Shown piece after piece: positions 56,993 to 64,000 of a stretch of DNA of 64,000 bases. Where the stretch lies: contig JAZRYW010000033.1 in the NCBI GenBank assembly GCA_045600965.1, positions 28,999 to 92,998 of the forward strand, in the 5' to 3' direction. Under the pieces are notes generated by a model that had not been told where the DNA came from, made no database searches, and saw only the letters and a program-made list of their open reading frames with translations. How positions within the stretch are numbered: the first letter of the stretch is position 1; the number at the start of each line of letters is the position of its first letter. The position numbers and the translations under genes are program-made. The stretch comes from RGIG6374 sp045600965. Lineage in GTDB: Bacteria; Bacteroidota; Bacteroidia; Bacteroidales; UBA932.

Positions 56993-59479
56993 TTACATCG
57001 CGCTGACTGAGGTGTCATTCCCGGAGGGCGACAGGGTGACGGTGAAGCCGGAGGGTGATGACGCCAGAGTATTTATTATAGCCTCGGACAGGGGGTCTTC
57101 GACATATTTCTGTATGGCCCTCTTCAACGGACGTGCGCCGTAGCGGGGATCGAAGCCCACGTCGGCAAGAAAATCCCTGACCTCGGAGACCACCTCAACC
57201 TTGTAGCCCATTCGCGACGTGCGCTCCAGCAATGAGTCCAGCTCGATATCCACAATCGAGCGTATGTCACTCCTTGTCAGGGCGTTGAAGAATATCTGGT
57301 CGTCCAGGCGGTTGAGGAATTCAGGTGAGAAGACCTTGTTGAGCGCCTTGTCGATGATGGCGTCGTTGGAGGCCGCGGCGTCGCGTGCGGGTGTGGCGAA
57401 ACCCAGACCGCCGCCGAAATCCTTCAGTTCGCGGCTGCCGACATTTGACGTCATAATGACTATCGTGTTGCGGAAATCGACGTGATTGCCGTTGGCATCG
57501 GTCAGCCGGCCCTCGTCGAGCACCTGCAGCAGGATGTTGAAGATGTCGCTGTGCGCCTTCTCTATCTCGTCGAGCAGCACCACAGAATACGGCTTGCGGC
57601 GCACCCTTTCGCTGAGTTCCCCACCCTGGTCGTAACCCACGTATCCCGGAGGCGCTCCGGTAAGGCGGGTGGCCGAAATCTTTTCGGTGTACTCGCTCAT
57701 ATCGATGCGTATGATGCTGTCCGCGGAGTCGAAGAGATATTCCGCCAGCACATTGGCAAGACGTGTCTTCCCCACTCCGGTCGGACCGAGGAACATAAAG
57801 GTGCCTATGGGCTTGCCGGGGTCCTTGAGGCCCGCGCGGTTGCGCCGTATGGCCCTGCATACCTTGTCCACAGCCTCGTCCTGGCCCACTATCTTACGCT
57901 TGATGATCTCGTTCATCCTGAGCAGGCGCTCGGTCTCGTCCTGAGCCACCTTGTGGGCCACGATGCCGGTCATAGCGGATATCGTCTCGGCCACGTTCTC
58001 CTCGTCCACGATATGAGGCACGAGGTCGTTGCCGGCATAGAACTCCTTCTCCTTCCGGGAAATGAGCGCCGAGAGCTCACGTTCCTTCAGGCGCATCTCG
58101 GATGCCGTGCGGAAATCGTTGCGGACCGCGGCATCGCGCTTGGCATTGCGGATCTCGGTCATCTGCAACTCGTATCGGCGCATATCCTCCGGGGCGTTGG
58201 TGTATTTGAGATGCACCCTGGAGCCCACCTCATCCATCACGTCGATAGCCTTGTCGGGAAGGGCGCGGTCGGTGATGTAGCGCCGGGCCATATGCACGCA
58301 GGCCTTCACCGCCTCGTCGGTGTATGTGACGTTGTGGTGCTTCTCGTAGAGGGGCTTTATCTCGCGCAGTATCTCTATCGTATCCTCGTAGGAGGTCGGT
58401 TCCACCATCACCTTCTGGAAACGGCGTTCCAGGGCGCCGTCCTTCTCTATTACCTTGCGGTATTCGTCAAGCGTGGTGGCCCCTATGCACTGTATCTCAC
58501 CCCTTGCAAGGGCGGGCTTGAGCATATTGGCGGCATCCAGCGAGCCCGGCGCGCCTCCCGCTCCCACCAGGGTGTGAAGTTCATCGATGAAGAGTATGAT
58601 GCCGGGGTTGGTCTTCAACTCCGAGAGTATGTCCTTTATCCGTTCCTCGAACTGGCCGCGGAACTTGGTGCCGGCCACTATCGAACCTATGTCCAGCATC
58701 ACGACCTTCCTGTCGAGCAGGGTGCGGGGCACCTGACGGTTGGCGATCCGCGCCGCAAGGCCCTCCGCTATGGCGGACTTTCCCACTCCCGGCTCTCCGA
58801 TGAGCACAGGGTTGTTCTTCTTCCTGCGGCCGAGTATCTGTATGACGCGCTCTATTTCGGCGCCGCGGCCCACAACCGGGTCGAGCTTTCCGCTCAAAGC
58901 CGCTTCGGTAAGGTCGCGGCCATAGAGCTTGAGGGGGGAATTGTCGTCCCGAGGGTTTTTCTTCGGGGATTCGCCCCCGGCTGCGGCGGAACCCCGGCCC
59001 TTGCCGGCAGGTGCATCGTCCCTGATGCCGAGGGCCAGGTCGATGTTGTCCACCACCGCCTGGGAAGTCACTCCCAGAGGGCGGAAAAGGCCGGGAAGTT
59101 TCTGTTCGCCCAGCGTCAGGACCACCACGAGAAGTTTCAGGGAAAGGTTGTCCGCCGCATCGAATGGCTCGCCGTGGGAATGGAAGTCCCCCACCATATC
59201 CATAGTGGTGTAGGCGCGGTCGACGGAATCGGAGCAGACTACACGGTTCTGCTCATCCTGAGGTATGCTCGCTCCCGTATCAAGGGCTCTGTCAGCCACC
59301 GATTTGAGCTGGTCGAGACTGCATATCTCGGCCAGGGTGCGGCAGGCCATCGACGAGCGGTCGCGCAGCAGCGCAAGGAGCAGGTGGTCGGTGGTGATGT
59401 GGTCGTTCCCGAGCCGTATGGCCTCCTGACGCGCTATGTCGAGGAGGTGCATTTTCCAGTTGTTTTTCTCTGAACTCAT
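56993..59479 (-). CDS. clpC: ClpC-type ATP-dependent protease regulatory subunit
   Basis: 828 residues: N-terminal Clp repeat domain (about 1-140), ATPase 1 with Walker [10 protein letters not shown] and Walker B ILFIDELH (about 190-440), a middle region with coiled segments ([20 protein letters not shown]), and ATPase 2 with GPTGVGKTR and VVLLDEIE (about 520-820). The loop GGGLGF near residue 696 is the ClpP-binding type. With ClpP it degrades regulatory and damaged proteins. The sequence is at the ClpC/ClpA end of the family rather than ClpB. It ends without a clear terminator, and the tRNA promoter follows; it starts 18 nt after the ABC exporter. Confidence 0.93.
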   Translation of the reverse strand: MSSEKNNWKMHLLDIARQEAIRLGNDHITTDHLLLALLRDRSSMACRTLAEICSLDQLKSVADRALDTGASIPQDEQNRVVCSDSVDRAYTTMDMVGDFHSHGEPFDAADNLSLKLLVVVLTLGEQKLPGLFRPLGVTSQAVVDNIDLALGIRDDAPAGKGRGSAAAGGESPKKNPRDDNSPLKLYGRDLTEAALSGKLDPVVGRGAEIERVIQILGRRKKNNPVLIGEPGVGKSAIAEGLAARIANRQVPRTLLDRKVVMLDIGSIVAGTKFRGQFEERIKDILSELKTNPGIILFIDELHTLVGAGGAPGSLDAANMLKPALARGEIQCIGATTLDEYRKVIEKDGALERRFQKVMVEPTSYEDTIEILREIKPLYEKHHNVTYTDEAVKACVHMARRYITDRALPDKAIDVMDEVGSRVHLKYTNAPEDMRRYELQMTEIRNAKRDAAVRNDFRTASEMRLKERELSALISRKEKEFYAGNDLVPHIVDEENVAETISAMTGIVAHKVAQDETERLLRMNEIIKRKIVGQDEAVDKVCRAIRRNRAGLKDPGKPIGTFMFLGPTGVGKTRLANVLAEYLFDSADSIIRIDMSEYTEKISATRLTGAPPGYVGYDQGGELSERVRRKPYSVVLLDEIEKAHSDIFNILLQVLDEGRLTDANGNHVDFRNTIVIMTSNVGSRELKDFGGGLGFATPARDAAASNDAIIDKALNKVFSPEFLNRLDDQIFFNALTRSDIRSIVDIELDSLLERTSRMGYKVEVVSEVRDFLADVGFDPRYGARPLKRAIQKYVEDPLSEAIINTLASSPSGFTVTLSPSGNDTSVSAM

Positions 59480-59497
59480 CGTTTATCCATTTCCTGT

Positions 59498-61135
59498 TCA
59501 GCCCAGATGAAGGCAATCGTCGGTATAACGTGCGGCCGCCTCACGGTGCGTGATGCAGATGACGGTCCGGCATCCCCTGCAATATGCCGACACTCTTTCA
59601 AGAAGGGCGCTTTCAGTTTCACTGTCGAGTGACGAGGTGGCCTCGTCGAGTATGAGAACGCCTCCCCTGTGGAGAAGCGCGCGGGCTATTGCAATTCTCT
59701 GGGCCTGTCCCTCGCTCAGTCCTCCCCCCTTCTCGCTGCATTCAGTGTCCAGGGCGGCGGGGAGTTCTTTCACAAAATCAGCCGCAGCTATGTGCAGGGC
59801 GGCGAAAAGTTCGTCATCGGAGGCATCCGGGGCGGCCATCTGCAGGTTCTGGCGTATGGTGCCGCTCATAAGGCTGTTACCCTGGGGCACATACATAAAG
59901 TTGCAGCGGGTGCGTCCGTCGCAAGGGTGCTCCCTGCCGTCTGCCTCTACGAGCGAGATGCTGCCGCTCTGCGGTTCCAGAAGGGATAGTATGATACGTA
60001 TGAGAGTGCTCTTGCCAACCCCTGTGGGGCCCATAACGGCTGTGCTTCCTCCGGGTTTGAAGAAATGGCTGAAACCTTCAAGCACCGGCGCCTCCTGCCC
60101 GGGATATGCGAAGGACAGATTCTCCACCTTCACGCCGGGCGCTCCATTGAGAAGGACATCATCCGAGCGCTCCTCCTGCACAAGGTTCTCGAGCTCGACA
60201 ATTCTGTCAGAAGACGCAAGAGCACGTATGTAGGCGGGTATGTAGGCGCTGAAATCGGCCACGGGACGCTGCACCTGGCCCACCAGCTGCAGGAAGGCTG
60301 TCATCATACCATAGGTGATGACACCCTTGCTGATACCGCATACACTCCAGATGAACACGAGCGCATAGCCGCACATAAACCCGAACGAGATGAAAGAGCG
60401 GGCCCAGACAAGATAGTTGAGCCGGCGGACATTGTTGCGCTCGACATCATCCTGGAGGCAGTCCATACGGACGCTGACGCGGTCAAGGGCACCGAGGGAA
60501 CGGAGCAGTATACGGTTCTGCAGGTTTTCCTGGACGTGCTGCTGCACAAGGCTGTCACTGGCGCGTATGGCTTCGGAAACGGTGCGGAGGGGCTTGAAGA
60601 AAAGCTTGCTCGCCACAACTGCCACGGGCATAATTATCAGGAGTATCCACGTCAGCTGCGGCTGCAGGATGAACATATATGCGGCCGATGCGGCAAGCTG
60701 CGCCAGCGTTATTATCGATTGGGGGAGAACGCTGCATAGGAAGTTGGAGGTTATGTCCACATCCCCGCCTATCCTGCTGACCACATCACCGCTGTGCATC
60801 TTGTCCTTCCCGTCCCAGGTGCTGCGCATAACTATCCCGAACAGGCGGCTGCGGTTGCGGTTGCAGGCCTTGACGATGCTGTGGTCCCTGACGCGGGCCA
60901 TAGCGATGTTGCTTGCGCGCTGCGCCACCATCACAGCCACCATAATTATGAAATACGGCAGCAGAGCCTCATCGATGCGGCCCGTGGCGATATCCACCAG
61001 ATGCTTGCACACCCACACAAAAAAAAGCGAGCAGGCCACTGACGCCAGCCCGAGGAGGCAGTACAGAGCCATTCTCCTACGGACTCCGCGGGACATTGCG
61101 AAAAGGCTTCGGTTGCAGACGCGGAAGTTGTTCAT
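59498..61135 (-). CDS. ABC exporter, half-transporter with permease and ATPase
   Basis: 545 residues from the ATG at 61135, one nucleotide after the argF stop. Six membrane helices (about 20-300), then an ATPase with Walker A GPTGVGKST, signature LSEGQAQR (a variant of LSGGQ), Walker B VLILDEATS and switch ICITHRE. Homodimeric exporters of this kind move lipids, peptides or drugs; the substrate is not evident. It sits between argF and clpC in one continuous transcript. Confidence 0.87.
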   Translation of the reverse strand: MNNFRVCNRSLFAMSRGVRRRMALYCLLGLASVACSLFFVWVCKHLVDIATGRIDEALLPYFIIMVAVMVAQRASNIAMARVRDHSIVKACNRNRSRLFGIVMRSTWDGKDKMHSGDVVSRIGGDVDITSNFLCSVLPQSIITLAQLAASAAYMFILQPQLTWILLIIMPVAVVASKLFFKPLRTVSEAIRASDSLVQQHVQENLQNRILLRSLGALDRVSVRMDCLQDDVERNNVRRLNYLVWARSFISFGFMCGYALVFIWSVCGISKGVITYGMMTAFLQLVGQVQRPVADFSAYIPAYIRALASSDRIVELENLVQEERSDDVLLNGAPGVKVENLSFAYPGQEAPVLEGFSHFFKPGGSTAVMGPTGVGKSTLIRIILSLLEPQSGSISLVEADGREHPCDGRTRCNFMYVPQGNSLMSGTIRQNLQMAAPDASDDELFAALHIAAADFVKELPAALDTECSEKGGGLSEGQAQRIAIARALLHRGGVLILDEATSSLDSETESALLERVSAYCRGCRTVICITHREAAARYTDDCLHLG

Positions 61136-61136
61136 A

Positions 61137-62147
61137 CTACTGAAGGTCACCGAGGGTTGCAACCATCACTGCCTTGATGGTGTGAAGACGGTTGCCCGCC
61201 TCGTCGAAAACTATGCTTGCGGGGGATTCGAACACTTCCTCGGTCACCTCCACCGAGTCGAGGCCGAACTTTTCGTGGATTTCCCTCCCCACTGCGGTCT
61301 CAAGGTTGTGATATGCGGGGAGGCAGTGCATAAACTTGCAATTGGGGTTCCCCGTGCGACGCATCAGGGCGCTGTTGACCTGATATGGCATAAGCAGGTC
61401 GATGCGCTCCTTCCAGACGGATTCCGGCTCGCCCATAGACACCCAGATGTCGGTATAGACGAAATCGCAGCCCTTCACGCCGAGGTCGACATCGTCGGTG
61501 ACTGTGAGCCTTGCGCCGGTCTGCGCGGCAATCCCGCGGCATTCATCGATGAGCCGGCCGGAGGGCTGGAGAGCCTTCGGAGCAACGATGCGGATATCCA
61601 TCCCCATCTTCACCCCGCCCACCATCAGCGAGTTGCCCATATTGAACCGGGCGTCGCCGAGATATGCGAAACTGATTTCCCCGAGCGGTTTGTCACTGTG
61701 CTCGGTCATCGTGAGCAAGTCGGCGAGTATCTGCGTGGGATGGGCCTCGTCGGTAAGTCCGTTCCATACCGGCACGCCGGAATATTCGGCAAGCTGCTCC
61801 ACGGTCTTCTGGGCATATCCCCTGTATTCGATGGCATCGTAGATCTGCCCGAGCACGCGGGCCGTGTCCTTCATCGATTCCTTGACACCTATCTGCGAGC
61901 CGGAAGGTCCGAGATAGGTTGCGTGAGCGCCCTGGTCGAAGGCGGCCGTCTCGAACGAGCACCTTGTGCGCGTGGAGGTCTTCTCGAATATCAGAGCTAT
62001 GTTCTTCCCCTTGAGCCGCTGCACTTCGCGGCCCTCCTTCTTCTCCCTCTTGAGTTCACGGGCCAGGTCTATCAGGAAAGCCAGTTCATCGGGAGCATAG
62101 TCGAGCAGTTTGAGGAAACTGCGGTTTTTCAGATTCACGGACATCAT
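61137..62147 (-). CDS. argF: Ornithine carbamoyltransferase
   Basis: 336 residues with the OTC motifs: carbamoyl phosphate site [20 protein letters not shown], ornithine site [12 protein letters not shown], and [20 protein letters not shown]. The HCLP motif with this spacing points to ordinary ornithine rather than the N-succinylornithine enzyme of some Bacteroides. It makes citrulline from ornithine and carbamoyl phosphate, in arginine synthesis or in reverse in arginine catabolism. Start ATG at 62147 overlaps the DUF853 stop (ATGA). No other arg gene is in the window, so synthesis versus breakdown is undetermined. Confidence 0.92.
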   Translation of the reverse strand: MMSVNLKNRSFLKLLDYAPDELAFLIDLARELKREKKEGREVQRLKGKNIALIFEKTSTRTRCSFETAAFDQGAHATYLGPSGSQIGVKESMKDTARVLGQIYDAIEYRGYAQKTVEQLAEYSGVPVWNGLTDEAHPTQILADLLTMTEHSDKPLGEISFAYLGDARFNMGNSLMVGGVKMGMDIRIVAPKALQPSGRLIDECRGIAAQTGARLTVTDDVDLGVKGCDFVYTDIWVSMGEPESVWKERIDLLMPYQVNSALMRRTGNPNCKFMHCLPAYHNLETAVGREIHEKFGLDSVEVTEEVFESPASIVFDEAGNRLHTIKAVMVATLGDLQ

Positions 62148-63787
62148 TTCAACAAACCTTTGAGTATATCGTTCACCACTTTCTTCGTGGCCTGGGTTGT
62201 TGCCTGCTCGACACCCTTGCGGGCAGCCTTCTTCAAGGTGCCGGATGCGGTGGTCGAGGTCTTGCTCTTTGAGGAGGAACTCTTTGAGGAGCCTGTTATG
62301 GACTTGGCGACACTTGTCCCGACTGAGCGGGCGAAACTGGTTGCGGCGGCGCCTATCATCGTGCCGAGTATGGAGCGCTGTATGGTCTTGCGCCTCCGGT
62401 CGGCCTCGCGCTGCTCCTCTGACCTTTGCTTTCCGACGGCTTCGGCCTCCTTGGCGATATCGACCTCCTCCTGCTGCCGGCGGGCTATCTCCTCAGCCTT
62501 TGCATACAGGGCGGTGAGGGTCTCGTAGGCGCTTTCTCGGTCAAAGAAGTCCTCATACTTGCGGATTGCGGCGGGTGCGGCGGCCATTATGCCGCTGCGC
62601 TGGGCCTCGGTGACGGCACCGATCTGACTCAGGGGGAACAGTATGCGCGCGCGTTCGACCATTCTGGGAGCGCCCTTCTCATCGAGGAAGGAAACGAGGG
62701 CCTCGCCGGTTGCAAGTTCGAGTATCACGTCCTCGGTCTTGAAGGCGGGGTTGGCGCGGAAGGTCTCCGCAGCGGCGCGGACGGCCTTCTGCTCCTTTGG
62801 GGTATATGCCCTCAGGGCGTGCTGCACGCGGTTGCCGAGCTGACCGAGTATATTGTCGGGGATGTCGGTGGGTGACTGTGTCACGAAATATATGCCCACG
62901 CCCTTGGAGCGGATGAGCCTTATGACCTGCTCTATCTTGTCGAGCAGTGCCTTTGACGTGCCGTCGAAAAGCATATGGGCCTCGTCAAAGAAGAACACGA
63001 GCTTGGGAAGGTCGAGGTCGCCCACTTCGGGCAATTCGCTGTAAAGTTCGTCGAGCAGCCAGAGAAGGAAGGTGGAATAGAGCTTGGGCTGCATCATAAG
63101 CCTGTCCGCGGCAAGCACGCTCATCACTCCGCGGCCCCGGTCGGTGGCCATCAGATCGTGGATGTTGAACTCGGGCTCGCCGAAGAACTTGTCGGCGCCC
63201 TGGTTCTCGAGGACGAGCAGAGCGCGCTGGATGGCGCCTATGCTCGACTGCGAGATGTTGCCGTATGCGGTGGTGAAGTCGGACGCGTTGCGTGCCACGA
63301 AGTCGAGCATCATACGCAGGTCCTTGAGGTCTATCAGCAGCAGACCCTTCTCATCGGCCACGCGGAACACTATGTTGAGCACCCCTGTCTGAATCTCGTT
63401 GAGTTCGAGAAGGCGGGCTATCAGCTGGGGGCCCATTGAGGATATGGTTGCCCTCATAGGGAAACCCTGCTCACCGAAGACGTCGTAAAACCTCACGGGA
63501 CAGCCCTCGAATGCGGGATCTCCGATGCCGAACTCGGCGCAGCGCTTCCCGATGAACGAACTCATTCCACCGGCCTGGCTGATGCCGCTCAGATCGCCTT
63601 TCATATCGGCCATGAAGCAGGGGACTCCCGCCTGGCTGAAAGTCTCGGCAAGCACCTGCAGGGTCACGGTCTTGCCCGTTCCGGTTGCTCCCGCCACAAG
63701 GCCGTGGCGGTTGGCCATCATTCCGCTAATGCATATCGGCCCGTTCTCGCTGTGGGCCACGTAGAGTTGGTTGTCCTTGGTGTACAT
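62144..63787 (-). CDS. HerA-like DUF853 ATPase
   Basis: 547 residues from [20 protein letters not shown]. Walker [11 protein letters not shown] near residue 28; Walker [13 protein letters not shown] near 270; sensor region [20 protein letters not shown]. Then a helical C-terminal part with a Glu/Arg-rich coiled region ([20 protein letters not shown]) and a Ser/Lys-rich tail. The DUF853 family is a HerA-type hexameric helicase/translocase relative (YjgR). A longer start at 63805 overlaps the likely -7 box, so the ATG at 63787 is chosen. Overlaps argF by 4 nt, starting a four-gene unit (DUF853, argF, ABC, clpC). Role unknown. Confidence 0.9.
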   Translation of the reverse strand: MYTKDNQLYVAHSENGPICISGMMANRHGLVAGATGTGKTVTLQVLAETFSQAGVPCFMADMKGDLSGISQAGGMSSFIGKRCAEFGIGDPAFEGCPVRFYDVFGEQGFPMRATISSMGPQLIARLLELNEIQTGVLNIVFRVADEKGLLLIDLKDLRMMLDFVARNASDFTTAYGNISQSSIGAIQRALLVLENQGADKFFGEPEFNIHDLMATDRGRGVMSVLAADRLMMQPKLYSTFLLWLLDELYSELPEVGDLDLPKLVFFFDEAHMLFDGTSKALLDKIEQVIRLIRSKGVGIYFVTQSPTDIPDNILGQLGNRVQHALRAYTPKEQKAVRAAAETFRANPAFKTEDVILELATGEALVSFLDEKGAPRMVERARILFPLSQIGAVTEAQRSGIMAAAPAAIRKYEDFFDRESAYETLTALYAKAEEIARRQQEEVDIAKEAEAVGKQRSEEQREADRRRKTIQRSILGTMIGAAATSFARSVGTSVAKSITGSSKSSSSKSKTSTTASGTLKKAARKGVEQATTQATKKVVNDILKGLLK

Positions 63788-63806
63788 CACGTCAGAGTTT
63801 ATCATA

Positions 63807-63814
63807 CAAAAATA
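63807..63814 (-). promoter_or_regulatory. -7 promoter element for the DUF853 operon
   Basis: Minus strand TATTTTTG, exact for TAnnTTTG, with no strong -33 box. It overlaps the longer start codon, which supports the ATG at 63787 and a leader of about 13 nt. Confidence 0.55.
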
Positions 63815-63854
63815 AGAAATTTCAAGCGCAATACATAAGAAGCTGTTTAAGAAT

Positions 63855-64000
63855 CTGTTTAAATTTAATTACTCTCATTTCTTATGCATCTTTTTTGCGT
63901 CTTTGCACTTTCAATTCGGTCACATACCAACCGGTATGCTCCCTCATTTCAAGCACAAATCCATCAAAAAATCTGCTATAATAAATTTCGGCAATCAAAT
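63855..64000 (+). repeat. R1b: dispersed upstream element R1 (cut by window end)
   Basis: Starts CTGTTTAAATTTAATTAC and reaches the right edge at GCAATCAAAT. It matches R1a (50265-50410) over its entire visible length. The -7 box of R1a (TATCTTTG) reads GCGTCTTTG here. It lies upstream of the DUF853 gene and in the same orientation as R1a. Upstream of it, at 63840-63861, the unit GAANCTGTTTAA occurs twice in a row. Confidence 0.82.

Noticed and set aside
57482..59473. A 663-codon open frame on the plus strand opposite clpC
   Set aside because: It mirrors clpC codon for codon, has no recognisable domain and is compositionally odd (His/Val/Gly-rich); long antisense frames are expected in GC-rich genes.
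60417..62528. A 703-codon plus-strand frame across argF and neighbours
   Set aside because: It spans three real genes on the other strand and shows no homologous motif.

Overview
The window comes from a GC-rich member of the Bacteroidales; gene content and style would fit Muribaculaceae or a neighbouring family, but the exact taxon is inference. Evidence: many intergenic regions carry the Bacteroidetes promoter form (-33 TTTG or TTG, a 19-20 nt spacer, -7 TAnnTTTG), there is a Bacteroidetes-style Bat operon, and there are typical Bacteroidetes proteins (barrel protein with a carboxypeptidase-regulatory-like domain, DUF3822 beside RsmD, gyrA followed by a TPR lipoprotein-like gene). Most of the 64 kb is core chromosome. 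I see no insertion sequence, integrase, phage gene or CRISPR array.

Layout. 1-5825: the N-terminus of a CE2-type esterase, a DUF1846 protein, a DMT transporter, an RluD-like pseudouridine synthase with a PASTA protein, rpmH and rsmG. 5827-16010 (minus strand): a tightly packed unit that starts with a five-gene export system (NHLP-type HlyD adaptor, two ABC transporters, a lipoprotein-like adaptor, a TolC protein) and runs on into polA, an ECF sigma factor and rsmG. 16131-21784: a 999-residue outer-membrane barrel protein, ruvC, serS, rpmA and rplU. 21937-25268: LemA, DUF2207 and AAA ATPase genes. 25399-33530: a complete Bat operon (moxR, DUF58, a helper, batA, fused batB/C, fused batD/E). 33624-44299: truA, then a catabolic amino-acid region (gdhA, a one-chain amino-acid ABC transporter, a PGDH-like enzyme, L-serine dehydratase, aspartase) next to rsmD and DUF3822. 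44606-51663: prfA, a MATE exporter, a cytidylate-kinase-like protein, an FKBP-like lipoprotein, an RRM protein, a very short ComEC and ackA. 51993-63787: a TPR protein, gyrA, a GNAT-like protein, tRNA-Lys, clpC, an ABC exporter, an ornithine carbamoyltransferase and a HerA-like DUF853 ATPase.

How the genes work together. Aspartase, serine dehydratase, glutamate dehydrogenase and the ABC transporter suggest uptake and deamination of amino acids; acetate kinase would give ATP from acetyl phosphate. The Bat and export systems are envelope functions. The ribosomal, tRNA and rRNA-modification genes are housekeeping.

Most unusual items: (1) a 924-residue ABC transporter that joins permease, two substrate-binding modules, ATPase and an extra C-terminal domain in one chain with a consistent membrane topology; (2) two families of dispersed intergenic elements. 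R1 has three copies, each upstream of genes. R2 has two copies, each between convergent genes, with a conserved core but terminal stems whose sequence differs while the pairing is kept; (3) an NHLP-like exporter with neither the usual C39 protease domain nor a visible precursor peptide; (4) terminator T-tracts that also supply the -33 element of the next gene. All readings are by eye, with no alignment or search run.
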